A stretch of DNA of 64,000 nucleotides, taken from positions 159,087 to 223,086 of the forward strand of contig NZ_PYAX01000011.1 of NCBI RefSeq assembly GCF_003014735.1, given 5' to 3'. The stretch's first letter is position 1; each line of letters starts with the position of its first letter. The notes beneath the pieces were generated by a model that was given only the letters and a program-made list of their open reading frames with translations, was not told the origin of the DNA and did not search any database. Shown here piece by piece: positions 29,035 through 38,578 of this stretch. The DNA is from Saccharothrix carnea. Lineage in GTDB: Bacteria > Actinomycetota > Actinomycetes > Mycobacteriales > Pseudonocardiaceae. The position numbers and the translations under genes are program-made.

Positions 29035-29619
29035 TCAGCAGGGCCGCAGCCCGGCGAGGACGAAGTCGGCGATCTCCTCGCCGAGCTGCGTGGGCGACTT
29101 GGGGCCCTCCGGCCGGTACCAGGTCGGCAGCTGGTTGACCACGCCCAGCGCGATCAGCACCGCCGTGTCGGCGGGCACGGCGGAGCCGAACTCGCCTGCC
29201 TGCTGCGCCTGCTCGACCACGGACCGGAACGTCTCGTGGTAGCGCCGCCGCTCGGACCGGAAGGTGGCCATCCGCTCGGCGTCCAGCCGGTGCATCTCGC
29301 GCACGAACACCGCGGTCTCGTCCACGCTGGCGGCCGTCGTCTCGACCAGGCTGACCAGGATCCGCCGGACCGTGGTGGCCGCGTCCAGCCGGGCCGCCAC
29401 GATCCGGTCGAGGTCGGCCATCTGCCGCCCGATGAGCGACCGGTAGATCTCGAACAGCAGGTCGTCCTTGGACCCGAAGTAGTGGTAGAGCGCGCCCTTG
29501 GTGACCGAGGCCGCCTCGACGACCTCCTGCACCGTCGTCGCGTCGAACCCCTTCGCGGCGAACAACCGCACGGCCGCGCCCACGATCCGCTCGGGCGTCG
29601 CCCCGGTGCGCCGCGCCAC
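29035..29619 (-). CDS. TetR family transcriptional regulator
   Basis: A 194-residue protein. N-terminal HTH: ERIVGAAVRLFAAKGFDATTVQEVVEAASVTKGALYHYFGSKDDLLFEI, close to the KstR2/FadR-like group that senses acyl-CoA. The C-terminal ligand domain has LLxYRPEGPKSP and QLGEEIADFVLAGL. GTG 29619 lies 2 bases after the stop of the LLM oxidoreductase gene, so the two form an operon. Confidence 0.9.
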   Translation of the reverse strand: MARRTGATPERIVGAAVRLFAAKGFDATTVQEVVEAASVTKGALYHYFGSKDDLLFEIYRSLIGRQMADLDRIVAARLDAATTVRRILVSLVETTAASVDETAVFVREMHRLDAERMATFRSERRRYHETFRSVVEQAQQAGEFGSAVPADTAVLIALGVVNQLPTWYRPEGPKSPTQLGEEIADFVLAGLRPC

Positions 29620-29621
29620 GG

Positions 29622-30572
29622 TCAGGCGCCTGGCGCCAGGGCGCGCACCAGGTCGAGCTGGTCCGCGCCGGTGGGCAGCAGGGCGATGACGGGCGTGTCG
29701 ACGCCGTTGGCGGCGTACTTCGCCACGTGCGCGCGGCACTCGTCCACGCTGCCGTGCACGATCAGCTGGTCCACCACCTCGTCCGGGATGAGCGCGCCGG
29801 CGCCGCGCCGGTCACCGGACGCCCACGCCTCGTGCATCGGGCGCAACGCCTCGCCGCGGCCGAGCCAGTCGTGGAACGCCGCGTACGCGGGCACGGTGAG
29901 GTACGTGCTGATCAGCATGCGGCCCAGCGCGCGGGCCGCGGCGGCGTCCTCGGTCGGGCACACGAAGATCCGGGCGGCCAGCTCGCCGCCGTCCATCTCG
30001 GCACGCACCTTCGGCACGTCGTCGGCGCCGAGCCAGTTGGTGATCGCGCCGTCCGCCTCCCGGCCGGCCAGCCGCAGCATCCCCGGGCGCAACGCGGCCA
30101 GCATGATCGGCACCCGGTGCTCGGGCGCGCGCTCCAGCTTGAAGCCGCGCACGGCGAACGTCTCGTACTCCTCGGACACCTTCTCGCCCGCCAACGCCGC
30201 CTTGAGGAACCGCAGCGTGTCCCGCGTGCGCTGGAACGGGTCGCGGAACGGCACGCCGTTCCAGCGTTCGACGATCGCAGGCGAGGACGACCCGATGCCC
30301 AGCACGAACCGCCCACCGGACACCTCGGCCAGGGTCGCCGCGGTCATCGCCAGCGTCGCCGGTCCGCGCGTGTAGACGGGGGCGATGGCGGTACCGAGCC
30401 GGACGCGGTCCGACCACTGCGCGGCAAGCGCCAGCGGCGTGAAGGCGTCGGTGCCCGCGGTCTCGGCCGACCAGACGTCGGTGTAGCCGAGGTCGGTCAG
30501 TTCGGCCACCAGCGCGCGGTGGTCGAGCACCGGCACGCCGGTCAGCGGCAGCGTGATTCCCCAACGACCCAC
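29622..30572 (-). CDS. LLM class flavin-dependent (probably F420) oxidoreductase
   Basis: A 316-residue luciferase-like TIM barrel. WGITLPLTGVPVLDHRALVAELTDLGY, then TPLALAAQWSDRVRLGTAIAPVYTRGPATLAMTAATLAEVSGGRFVLGIGSSS, a typical F420-dependent reductase/dehydrogenase signature (TIGR03857-like groups use similar text). GTG follows GGGAGG. With the KstR2-like regulator downstream it may act in lipid or steroid breakdown; this is only suggested by the pairing. Confidence 0.87.
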   Translation of the reverse strand: MGRWGITLPLTGVPVLDHRALVAELTDLGYTDVWSAETAGTDAFTPLALAAQWSDRVRLGTAIAPVYTRGPATLAMTAATLAEVSGGRFVLGIGSSSPAIVERWNGVPFRDPFQRTRDTLRFLKAALAGEKVSEEYETFAVRGFKLERAPEHRVPIMLAALRPGMLRLAGREADGAITNWLGADDVPKVRAEMDGGELAARIFVCPTEDAAAARALGRMLISTYLTVPAYAAFHDWLGRGEALRPMHEAWASGDRRGAGALIPDEVVDQLIVHGSVDECRAHVAKYAANGVDTPVIALLPTGADQLDLVRALAPGA

Positions 30573-30716
30573 GATCGCCTCCCTGAAGGTGTCCGGCCGC
30601 CACCGTACCTCAGGTACCGACCAGTCGGTATGCCCACATCGGGGAGTGGCGCAGGCCACGTGTCACCCGCCCTGGGGCCGGGTAACCAAGGGATGCGCGT
30701 ACCCGCCCCTGTACGC

Positions 30717-30755
30717 CGTTCTGCCCCGCCGGAGTGCGCCCGGCGGGGCAGAACG
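30717..30755. terminator. 16-bp perfect hairpin downstream of the M23 peptidase gene
   Basis: CGTTCTGCCCCGCCGG and CCGGCGGGGCAGAACG pair around a 7-base loop, about 95 bases past the stop of the minus-strand M23 gene. No strong U-tract, as is usual in high-GC actinomycetes. Confidence 0.65.
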
Positions 30756-30847
30756 TGGTACGCGCCGACAAGCCGTCGTGCGTGGCCTTGGGCGCGGGGT
30801 TCGCGCGTGCTTCAGAGCTTCAGCGCTTGCCGCGGTACGCGAAGTCT

Positions 30848-31768
30848 CTACAGGGAGATGCCGCGCTCGCCCAGCCAGCCGACCGGGTCGATCTTCTGCG
30901 AGCCGTTGACCCACACCTCGAAGTGCAGGTGCGGGCCGGTGGACTGGCCGCGGTTGCCCATGGTGGCGATCTGCTGGCCCGCGTTGACCCGCTGACCCGC
31001 CGACACCAGGCTCTCGTTGATGTGGCCGTAGATGGTGATCGTGCCGTCGTCGTGCTGCACGCGCACCCACAGGCCGAAGCCGGACGCCGGGCCCGACTCG
31101 ACCACGACGCCGTCCATGGCGGACAGGATCGGGGTGCCGATGGAGTTGGCGATGTCCACGCCGTAGTGGGTGGTGCCCCAGCGGGCGCCGAAGCCCGACG
31201 TGAACGAGCCCTCGGCCGGCTTGGCGACCTTCGGCCGGCTCGCGGCCTCGGCGGCGGCCCGCTCGGCGGCCTGCTGCTCGGCGATCCGGGCCTGCTCGTC
31301 GGCGATCCGGGCGTTCTCGGCGTCGATGCGGGCCTGCTCCGCCGCGGCGGCTTCCTGCTGCCGCTTCAGCTCGGCCTGCCGCGCGGCGTAGCCGTCGGAC
31401 GCGCGGCGGATCGCCTGGTCGACGTGCTGCCGGACGAAGAGCCCTTCGGAGCGCATCAGCTTCGCCGCTTCGAACGCGGGCTCGACGGCGTGCACGGTGC
31501 GGACCTCGGCCTCGCGGGGCGCGGAGGTGTGCACCAGGGCAGCCGCCAGGTCGGAACTCGCGCCGACCGGGAGGAACCGGGCGTCGCCGGTGTCGAGGCC
31601 GCCGGTGGCGCCCACGCCGGTGGCGAGGGCGCCTGCCGCGACGACGACCGCCGCGACCCGGCCGCTCACGGGCTTCCGATCGCACTCCGCGCGGTGGGAG
31701 CGTTTGCCGGACGAGGTGTGGGGCGCGGTGAACGCGCGTCGACCTCCGGCTTTCGTGTGCCGTGCCAA
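30848..31768 (-). CDS. Secreted M23 family metallopeptidase
   Basis: A 306-residue protein from TTG 31768 (GGAAGG, 8-base gap). A basic segment then hydrophobic stretch RVAAVVVAAGALATGVGAT acts as signal or anchor. A coiled coil of RQAELKRQQEAAAAEQARI type spans about 130-180. The M23 domain has GAR-WGTTHYGVDIAN (first His, Asp ligands), then GQSTGPHLHFEVWVNG with the HxH motif. It is a Gly-Gly or D,D-type cell wall endopeptidase. The next upstream block holds a class A PBP, fitting wall remodelling. Confidence 0.92.
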   Translation of the reverse strand: MARHTKAGGRRAFTAPHTSSGKRSHRAECDRKPVSGRVAAVVVAAGALATGVGATGGLDTGDARFLPVGASSDLAAALVHTSAPREAEVRTVHAVEPAFEAAKLMRSEGLFVRQHVDQAIRRASDGYAARQAELKRQQEAAAAEQARIDAENARIADEQARIAEQQAAERAAAEAASRPKVAKPAEGSFTSGFGARWGTTHYGVDIANSIGTPILSAMDGVVVESGPASGFGLWVRVQHDDGTITIYGHINESLVSAGQRVNAGQQIATMGNRGQSTGPHLHFEVWVNGSQKIDPVGWLGERGISL

Positions 31769-32077
31769 GGTAGTGCCTTCCTGCATCGGGGAGCACGGCC
31801 CGGCCACAGGGACACCTGGCGGGGGATCCAGGCTGGCGGCGCTTTCGGGGAGCGACGCCGTGTCCCTATGGTGACCGAACCGTGACATGCGGCGGGGACC
31901 GTAACCCGATGTAACAAGAAAGGGCAAGCCCTGGCGAAACCACTAGTGCTTTTTGGTGAGATAACCCACTGATCGTCACTCAGCGTGTTCGAGTACCCGC
32001 AGGTTCCGTATCAGCTCGTTATAAAAGGCCAGGTCAGAGGCACCTTTGGGCGTGACGTAACCCGTGACGAAGGTCGG
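31769..32077. other. Intergenic region between M23 and class A PBP genes
   Basis: It holds the M23 leader of about 130 bases and the 3' flank of the PBP gene. I checked for a c-di-AMP (ydaO) riboswitch, common before actinobacterial wall hydrolases, and did not see its conserved blocks. No gene and no clear terminator. Confidence 0.5.
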
Positions 32078-34198
32078 CTACCGGTAGCGCGGCTCGACCG
32101 GCGGCAGGTCGGCGGGCGGCTGGCCCTCGTGGATCACCCGCATGGCGTTGAACCACGTCGGAGCAGCCACCTGACCACCGAAAACGCCGCCCGCGTCGTT
32201 GCGGCCGCACAGCCTCGGCGGGGTGCCGTTGCAGATCACCTGGGGAGCCACCCCATCGGTGAACGTCATGACCGCCCCGGCGAACAGCGGAGTGGCACCC
32301 ATGAACGCCACCGACCAGTGGTTCTCGGTGGTGCCGGTCTTGCCGATCATCGGCCGGTTCCAGCCCGCGTTCGACGCCGCGCCCGCGGCCGTGCCGCGGG
32401 GCTTGGTGTCCGCGCTCATGCCGACCGCCAGCGCGTTCGCCACCTCGGGCGCGACGGCCTGGTCGCACGGCGCTTCCTTCAGCTGCACCGGCTGGCCGTT
32501 GCGGTCCACGACCTTCTCCACCGGCGTCGGCGGGCACCACTTGCCGCCGCTCACGATCGTCGCCGCCACGTTCGCCAGCTCCAGCACGCTGGTCGGACCC
32601 GCGCCGAGGGTGAACGAGCCGCTGTTGTCCCGCTTGTAGACGTCACCCTGGGACGGGCCGTTGGAGCCGTCCGCCTTGAGCGGGTCGCCCGCGCCGTTCA
32701 CGCCCTGCATCGACTCGCGCAGCCCCAGCCGGTAGGCCATGTCGACCACGTTGTTCAGCCCGGCCTGCTCCTCCAGGATGATGAACGCGGTGTTCGGCGA
32801 CTGGGCCAGCGCCTCGGTCAGCGTCATCTTCTCCGGGTAGTCGCCCGCGTTCTTGACCGTGTAGGGCTTGTTGCCGTCCTTGTAGACCCGCGAGTTGTAG
32901 GTCTTCGGCACGTCGATCTGCTTGTCGATGCCCGTGACACCGCGCTCCAGCGCCGACGCGGCGGTGAACACCTTGTAGATCGAGCCCGCGCCGAACTTGG
33001 TCACCTCGGCGGGGATGGAGTAGGCGCTCTGCCCGGCGTCGGCGTTGTTGCCGAAATCGCGGTTGGCGGCCAGCGCGCGCACCCGGTGCTTGTCCGTGCC
33101 CGGCTGCACCACGGCCATCGCGTTGGCGATGCCCGGCTGGGCCTTGGGCACCTGCGCCATGGCGGCGTCCTTCGCCGCGCGGGTGGCGACCGGGTCCATC
33201 GTCGTGGTGATCGTGTAGCCGCCGCGCAGCAGTTCCTCGGTCGGCAGGCCCGCCTTCTCCAGGTAGTCGATCAGGTAGCGGCAGAAGAAGCCGTAGACCG
33301 GGCCGTCGCCCGCGCCGACGCAGCCGTTGGGCAGCAGCTTCAGGTCGGGCACGACGCCGATGTCGGTGGCCTTGTACTCGGCGGCCTTGTCCTCGGCGAC
33401 CTTCGCGTCCGGGCCGAACGCGCCGTTGTCGCGCATCCGGTCGATCACGGTGTTGCGGCGCTTGATCGCGGCGTCCACGTCGGAGCCCGGGTTGAGCCGG
33501 CTCGGCTCGTTGACCAGGCCCGCGAGCATCGCGGCCTGCGGCACGGTCAGCTTGTCCGGGGTGGTGTCGAAGTAGGTGCGCGCCGCCGCGCCGACGCCGT
33601 ACGCGCCGTTGCCGAACGGGACGACGTTGAGGTAGGCGGTGAGGATCTCGTCCTTGCTCATCTTCTGCTCGAGCTGGGTGGCGATGCGGGCCTCGCTGAT
33701 CTTGCGGCCCAACGTCACCTCGGTGGCCTTCTCGTAGGCCTCCTCCGAGCCCTTGCCGACCACGAACGCGAGGTAGTTCTTCACGTACTGCTGGGTGAGG
33801 GTCGAGGCGCCCTGGGTGGTCTCGCCGTCGACACCCGCCTTGGCGGCGGCACGGGCGATGCCCTGCCAGTCGACGCCCTTGTGCTCGAAGAACCGCTTGT
33901 CCTCGATCGCGATGATCGCGGCCTTCATGGTGTCCGCGATGCCCTCGGACGGCACCGGCACCCGGTACTGGTCGTAGAGGTACGCGATCGGCTGGCCGTG
34001 CATGTCCAGCACCGTCGTCACGAGGGGCAGCTCGGCCTTGGTCAGCTCACCGGAGGTCTGGTCCACGGTGTCCGCGGCCCGGTTGGACGCCAGCCCGAGG
34101 CCGCCCACCACCGGGAACAGCACCGCCGCGACGAGCACGCCCGCCATCAGGCACAACCCCACCAACTTGACCAGACCTGTCGCGCGCGCGGCGAACAC
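32078..34198 (-). CDS. Class A penicillin-binding protein (GT51 plus transpeptidase), copy 1
   Basis: A protein of about 706 residues from GTG 34198 (GGAAGGGG 11 bases upstream). A single membrane segment (LVKLVGLCLMAGVLVAAVLFPVVG) comes first. The GT51 domain has IAIEDKRFFEHKGVDW with the catalytic Glu and GASTLTQQYVKN. The transpeptidase has GAGSIYK (nucleophile Ser, Lys), SPN in AQSPNTAF and GKTGTTE. It polymerises and crosslinks peptidoglycan. It is paralogous to the gene at 40844, down to the shared C-terminal PPVEPRYR. Confidence 0.95.
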   Translation of the reverse strand: MFAARATGLVKLVGLCLMAGVLVAAVLFPVVGGLGLASNRAADTVDQTSGELTKAELPLVTTVLDMHGQPIAYLYDQYRVPVPSEGIADTMKAAIIAIEDKRFFEHKGVDWQGIARAAAKAGVDGETTQGASTLTQQYVKNYLAFVVGKGSEEAYEKATEVTLGRKISEARIATQLEQKMSKDEILTAYLNVVPFGNGAYGVGAAARTYFDTTPDKLTVPQAAMLAGLVNEPSRLNPGSDVDAAIKRRNTVIDRMRDNGAFGPDAKVAEDKAAEYKATDIGVVPDLKLLPNGCVGAGDGPVYGFFCRYLIDYLEKAGLPTEELLRGGYTITTTMDPVATRAAKDAAMAQVPKAQPGIANAMAVVQPGTDKHRVRALAANRDFGNNADAGQSAYSIPAEVTKFGAGSIYKVFTAASALERGVTGIDKQIDVPKTYNSRVYKDGNKPYTVKNAGDYPEKMTLTEALAQSPNTAFIILEEQAGLNNVVDMAYRLGLRESMQGVNGAGDPLKADGSNGPSQGDVYKRDNSGSFTLGAGPTSVLELANVAATIVSGGKWCPPTPVEKVVDRNGQPVQLKEAPCDQAVAPEVANALAVGMSADTKPRGTAAGAASNAGWNRPMIGKTGTTENHWSVAFMGATPLFAGAVMTFTDGVAPQVICNGTPPRLCGRNDAGGVFGGQVAAPTWFNAMRVIHEGQPPADLPPVEPRYR

Positions 34199-34421
34199 CG
34201 ACCAGCAACCCCTTCCACAACCCCGCGGGAACCCCCACTGACTAAGTCGCGCGATGACCACCGCAGGTTGCTCCGCGAGGAGCAGAAGTTCTCGGCTCGA
34301 TCTCCGGCGACGGTTGTCGAAGTTACTCCTGCCCACCGAAGGCCGTGGTCAAACCCCGCTCGGCCGGACGGCGCAGCGCCGCGGGCACGCGGAGGTGACC
34401 AGCCTCACGCCCCGGCGGTGA

Positions 34422-35525
34422 TCAGTTCGACGCGCGCAGCCTGATCGTCGCGCTGGCCCGCCGGACCTCCACCCCCGCGTGGTGGGGCAGCACGTCCTCC
34501 AGGAACGCGTACCCCTTCAGGTCCTCGTCCGGTCGCCGCGACACCGTCCGCCACCAGGTGGCGATGTCCACCCAGCCGGGCGCCGACAGCGACCCGCCGA
34601 AGTGCTGCACCGACAGCGCGGCGCACAGGTTCGCGAACCGCACCCGGTCCGCCAGCGGCCACCCCGACAGCGTCCCCAGCACGAAACCGGCGCCGAACAC
34701 GTCACCGGCGCCGGTCGAGTCCAGCGGCGCGACGTTCAGCCCCGGCACGTCCACCATCTCGCCGGTGCCCGAGTCCACCGCCACCGCGCCACCGCCGCCC
34801 CGCGTCACCACCACCACGGGCACGTGCTCGGCCAACGCCATCGCCGCCCGCTCGGGAGTGTCCGACCGGGTGTACCGCTGCGCCTCGGCGTCGTTGGGCA
34901 GGAACGCGTCGAACCGCTCCAGCCGCCGCAGCAGCTCGGGCGCCCACAGCTCGGTCCGGTCCCACCCGATGTCGGCGAACAGCAGCGCGCCCTGCTCCTT
35001 CGCCTGCGCCACCCACCGCTCGTCCTCCGGGCCGACGTGCACGAAGCACGCCCGGGTGAGGGGCGGCGGGTCGAGGATCTCGTCGGCCGACACGGGCGGC
35101 CGGTGGCCGTGCGTCACCATCGACCGGTCGCGGTCCATCGCCATGGACACGGTCACCGGCGAGTGCCAGCCGTAGAACCGGCGGCAGTAGGAGAGGTCGA
35201 CGCCCTCCTGCTCGGCCAGGACCTCCCAGCAGAAGTCGCCGTAGGCGTCCTCGCCGAACGCGGCGGACAGCGCGGTCCGCAGTTGCAGCCTGCTCAGCGC
35301 CACGGCGAGGTTGGCGATGCCGCCGGGGCACGAGCCGAGCCCCTCGGCCCACACCTCGGTGCCCGGAGCGGGCGGGCGGGGCAGGCCGGTGAAGATGATG
35401 TCCAGGAACACGGTCCCCGACAGCAGCACGTCGAACACCGGCACGGGGCCCGCTCCCGGCTCCGCGGACGGCGCCGGCTGGTTCGACGGCACTAGTGGTG
35501 GCACGAGCGGAGGCGTGGCGGCCAT
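34422..35525 (-). CDS. PfkB family carbohydrate kinase
   Basis: A 367-residue kinase. GGIANLAVALSRL is the substrate-side signature and LDSTGAGDVFGAGFVLG the C-terminal PfkB motif with the catalytic Asp. The first 30 residues are a Pro-rich lead. It phosphorylates a sugar or nucleoside that I cannot specify. It lies 22 bases upstream of shbA on the opposite transcriptional order (same strand, shbA first), so it may be read through from shbA. Confidence 0.9.
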   Translation of the reverse strand: MAATPPLVPPLVPSNQPAPSAEPGAGPVPVFDVLLSGTVFLDIIFTGLPRPPAPGTEVWAEGLGSCPGGIANLAVALSRLQLRTALSAAFGEDAYGDFCWEVLAEQEGVDLSYCRRFYGWHSPVTVSMAMDRDRSMVTHGHRPPVSADEILDPPPLTRACFVHVGPEDERWVAQAKEQGALLFADIGWDRTELWAPELLRRLERFDAFLPNDAEAQRYTRSDTPERAAMALAEHVPVVVVTRGGGGAVAVDSGTGEMVDVPGLNVAPLDSTGAGDVFGAGFVLGTLSGWPLADRVRFANLCAALSVQHFGGSLSAPGWVDIATWWRTVSRRPDEDLKGYAFLEDVLPHHAGVEVRRASATIRLRASN

Positions 35526-35547
35526 GGTCCCACGATGCCAGGCCGGG

Positions 35548-36246
35548 TCAGCCGTCGACAGCCGCGAACATCTCGCGCATTCGGGCGAGCGCGCGGTGCT
35601 GTGCGACGCGGACCGCGCCCGCGGTCGAACCGACTGCCGCCGCCGTCTCCTCCGCCGACAGCCCCACGGCGACCCTGAGCACCAGGATCTCGCGCTGCCG
35701 CTCGGGCAGCCTCTGCAACAGCTGGGTGATGTGGCCGATCATCTCGCCGGTCATCGCCCGCTGCTCCGGCCCGGCCTCCAGGGTCGGCGTGTCGGGCAGC
35801 TCGGGCACCACCTCGGCGCGGCTGCGCACCGCGCGTCTTCGCGCGTCGGCGACCTTGTGCGCGGCGATCCCGTACACGAACGCCAGGAACGAGCCCGGCT
35901 CGTACTGGTACTTGCCGAGCGCCGACACCACCGCCAGGCACACCTCCTGGGCGATGTCCTCGGCCGAGACGAGCGTGCGCTCCCTCGACCCGACCCTGGC
36001 CCGGCAGTAGCGCAGCACCAGAGGCTGGATGCGCGCCAGGAGCTGGCCGATCGCGCGCGGTTCACCCAGCAGCGCCTGGTCGACCAGCTCCGACAGCTCG
36101 GCCTCGGCCAGCCACTGGGCGGTCACCGGGCTCCCGCCCTCGCCCACCACCAACCTGACCTCGGGACGACCGGTCACGCCGGCGTCGTCGCGGACCGCGC
36201 CGACCCCCACCTCGACGTCAGCTCGCACGGATGCGTGCTGCACCAT
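35548..36246 (-). CDS. shbA: RNA polymerase sigma factor ShbA
   Basis: A 232-residue sigma factor. Region 2: ARIQPLVLRYCRARVG, SAEDIAQEVCLAVVSAL and FLAFVYGIAAHKVADARRR, the signature of the actinobacterial ShbA group. Region 4: LPERQREILVLRVAVGLSAEETAAAVGSTAGAVRVAQHRAL. In Streptomyces ShbA drives transcription of the principal sigma gene hrdB. ATG 36246 has GAGGAGG 8 bases upstream. No anti-sigma gene adjoins it. Confidence 0.9.
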   Translation of the reverse strand: MVQHASVRADVEVGVGAVRDDAGVTGRPEVRLVVGEGGSPVTAQWLAEAELSELVDQALLGEPRAIGQLLARIQPLVLRYCRARVGSRERTLVSAEDIAQEVCLAVVSALGKYQYEPGSFLAFVYGIAAHKVADARRRAVRSRAEVVPELPDTPTLEAGPEQRAMTGEMIGHITQLLQRLPERQREILVLRVAVGLSAEETAAAVGSTAGAVRVAQHRALARMREMFAAVDG

Positions 36247-36423
36247 CCGGCGACCTCCTCACGCTCGTCATACCTCCGGCCATCCCGGCTCACTGATGAG
36301 GAGCACGCAGCGGCGCTCCTGATACCGGACGAGTCAAAGCTGACCACGATCCGACGCAGCGTGGTCGCAACAGCACCCGGAGGTGACGACGGATAAGCCG
36401 TTCGGCCGAGTGGCAAGCCTCCG

Positions 36424-36876
36424 CTACTTCACCGCGGTGAACTGACGGACACCCAGGTAGCCCACTCGGAAGCCCGCTTCGGAGTAAGCGAGGTAGAACT
36501 CCCACATCCGCCGGAACGTCTCGTCGAAGCCGAGCGAGGCCACCTCGTCCCCCCGGGCCAGGAACCGCTCGCGCCACCGGCGCAGGGTCTCGGCGTGGTC
36601 GCGGCCGAACTCGCGGCTCCCGACCAGCCGCATCGCGGTGTGGTCGCGCACCGCGTCCTCGATCGCCCGGACCGAGGGGATCAGCCCGCCGGGGAAGACG
36701 TACTTCTCCAGGGGACTGCCGGCGCGCGGTGCCCACGACGCCGTGGATCGTCCGCGGCCGTCGGACGAGGTGGTGACCGGCGCGCAGCCGGCGCCCTTCC
36801 GTGGTGGCACCGCCGGGACGTCGGGCAAGCCGATGCCGAAGTGCCGGGCCGCCGGGGCTTCGGCCACCGCCGGCAC
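36424..36876 (-). pseudogene. C-terminal remnant of a cyclopropane-fatty-acyl-phospholipid synthase
   Basis: The last 100 residues (YVFPGGLIPSVRAIEDAVRDH, ETLRRWRERFLARGDEVASLGFDE, FRRMWEFYLAYSEAGFRVGYL) are the C-terminus of the CFA/mycolic acid methyltransferase family. The preceding 50 residues are unrelated, and the SAM-binding half (about 300 residues) is missing. An ORF starting at GTG 36876 is open, but the product lacks the active site. Confidence 0.75.
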
Positions 36877-36932
36877 GCGAGAATGCCCACCGGAACACGT
36901 GGGCCGGTCGAGCGAGGGGACTGAAGATCACC

Positions 36933-37760
36933 GTGATCGAACAGATGGGCGTGCGGACCGACGAGGGCGACTTCGACGCGATCGCGGCGGGCCCCGAGGA
37001 CGGCCGGCCGGTGTTGCTGCTGCACGGCTTCCCCGAGGCCGCCGTCGAGTGGGAGCACCAGGTGGCGGTGCTCGGCCGCGAGGGTTTCCGGGCGGTGGCG
37101 TTCGACCAGCGCGGCTACTCGCCCGGCGTGCGGCCGGAGCGTGCCGCCGAGTACGGGATCGACGCGCTGGTCGGCGACGTGCTCGCGGTGGCGGATTCGC
37201 TCGGCTGGTCGACGTTCGACCTCGTCGGCCACGACTGGGGCGGCGCGGTGGCGTGGTGGACCGCGTCCGAGCACCCCGACCGGCTGCGCCGGCTCGCGGT
37301 CGTGTCCACGCCCCACCCCGGCGCGTTCGCGGAGGCCCTGCGCACCGATGAGGACCAGCACCTGCGGTCGGGGTACATGACCGAGTGGCGCAACAGCAAC
37401 ACCGAGAAGAAGATGCTGGACGACGACGGCGCGGCGTTGCGGCAGATGTTCGAGTGGCGGGTGCCGCCGAGCCGGGTGGACGAGTACGTGCGGCGGCTGT
37501 CCGAGCCGGGCGCGCTGACCGCCGCGCTGAACTGGTACCGCGCCGGTCGGCCGGGTGGGAAGGCAGGGAAGGTGTCCGTGCCCACCCTGTACGTGTGGAG
37601 CACGGAGGACGTGGCGTTCGGCTCGACGGCGGCGTTGAGCACGGGCGACTGGGTCACCGGGCCGTACCGGTTCGAGATGCTGGAGGACGTCTCCCACTGG
37701 GTGCCGGAAGAGGCGCCGGAGGCGTTGACGGCGCTGCTCCTGGAGCACTTGGCCCGCTGA
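36933..37760 (+). CDS. Alpha/beta hydrolase (epoxide hydrolase-like)
   Basis: A 275-residue hydrolase. HGFPEAAVEWEHQ gives the oxyanion HG motif, LVGHDWGGAVAWW has the nucleophile Asp in the elbow typical of epoxide hydrolases and haloalkane dehalogenases, and LYVWSTEDVAFG and DVSHWVPEEAPE supply the acid and His. The Asp nucleophile rather than Ser favours epoxide hydrolase. The GTG start is weakly supported. Confidence 0.88.
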   Translation: MIEQMGVRTDEGDFDAIAAGPEDGRPVLLLHGFPEAAVEWEHQVAVLGREGFRAVAFDQRGYSPGVRPERAAEYGIDALVGDVLAVADSLGWSTFDLVGHDWGGAVAWWTASEHPDRLRRLAVVSTPHPGAFAEALRTDEDQHLRSGYMTEWRNSNTEKKMLDDDGAALRQMFEWRVPPSRVDEYVRRLSEPGALTAALNWYRAGRPGGKAGKVSVPTLYVWSTEDVAFGSTAALSTGDWVTGPYRFEMLEDVSHWVPEEAPEALTALLLEHLAR

Positions 37761-37809
37761 ATCGCGTCCGGATTGAACCGCTGCCGTGGTGCCGCACGTG
37801 TTCCCGCGT

Positions 37810-37995
37810 ATGACGGAGTTGACCTACTCGGAGCGCAGGGTCGCGACCCTCGCCGCGTGTGGCCACAGCAACCGGGCGATCGCGATGCGGTTGCACATCA
37901 CCGTGAGCACGGTGGAACAGCACCTGACCAGGGTCTACCGCAAGCTCGAAGTGGCCAACCGGGCGGAGTTGAAGGGCCACCAAGCCCTAGTGTGA
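37810..37995 (+). CDS. LuxR-type HTH-only protein
   Basis: A 61-residue protein consisting almost only of a GerE/LuxR HTH: ELTYSERRVATLAACGHSNRAIAMRLHITVSTVEQHLTRVYRKLEVANRAEL. No sensor or ATPase domain precedes it. It looks like the C-terminal end of a large LAL-type regulator left after deletion, or a stand-alone DNA-binding protein. The next gene starts 5 bases after its stop. Confidence 0.7.
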   Translation: MTELTYSERRVATLAACGHSNRAIAMRLHITVSTVEQHLTRVYRKLEVANRAELKGHQALV

Positions 37996-37999
37996 CCCC

Positions 38000-38566
38000 A
38001 TGCGGGTCGCGGGGTTGCTGCTCGCCGCGGGTGCCGGGCGGCGGTTCGGCGGACCCAAGGCGCTGGTGTCGCACGGCGGCGTGCTGTGGGTCGACCGGGC
38101 CGCGGCGGTGCTGCGCGACGGCGGGTGCGCGCCGGTCGTCGTGGTGCTCGGCGCCTCGGCGTCCTCGGTGCGCGCGAGTGCCGCGCTGGAGGGCTGCGTC
38201 GTGGTGGACAACCCCGACTGGGCCACCGGCATGGGCTCGTCGCTGCGCGCGGGCCTGGCCGCGCTGACCGGCTCGGACGTCGGCGCGGTCGTCGTGCTGC
38301 CGGTGGACACGCCCGGCGTCACGGCGGCGGCGGTCGAACGCCTGCGCGCGCCGGCCTCACCGGCGGCGCTGGCGCGTGCCTCGTACGACGGCGCGCCCGG
38401 CCACCCCGTGCTGATCGGCGCCGACCACTGGCCGGGCGTGGTCGCCTCGGCGGTCGGCGACGCCGGCGCGCGGGACTACTTGCGCCGGCACAGCGCGCTC
38501 GACGTGCCGTGCGGCGACGTGGCGGACGGCGACGACGTGGACCACCCGCGCGACCTGCCCACCTGA
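38000..38566 (+). CDS. MobA/MocA-like nucleotidyltransferase
   Basis: A 188-residue protein. GLLLAAGAGRRFGGPKALV is the nucleotide-binding loop of MobA-like transferases, VVVVLGA and NPDWATGMGSSLRAGL follow, and VVLPVDTPGV holds the metal-binding Asp. Related proteins make molybdenum cofactor dinucleotides (MocA). No molybdenum enzyme gene adjoins it here. Confidence 0.85.
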   Translation: MRVAGLLLAAGAGRRFGGPKALVSHGGVLWVDRAAAVLRDGGCAPVVVVLGASASSVRASAALEGCVVVDNPDWATGMGSSLRAGLAALTGSDVGAVVVLPVDTPGVTAAAVERLRAPASPAALARASYDGAPGHPVLIGADHWPGVVASAVGDAGARDYLRRHSALDVPCGDVADGDDVDHPRDLPT

Positions 38567-38578
38567 GGCCGGAGGCGC

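Noticed and set aside
31769..31990. Possible c-di-AMP (ydaO) riboswitch before the M23 peptidase gene
   Set aside because: The conserved blocks of that riboswitch are not present; only general GC-rich stems are seen.
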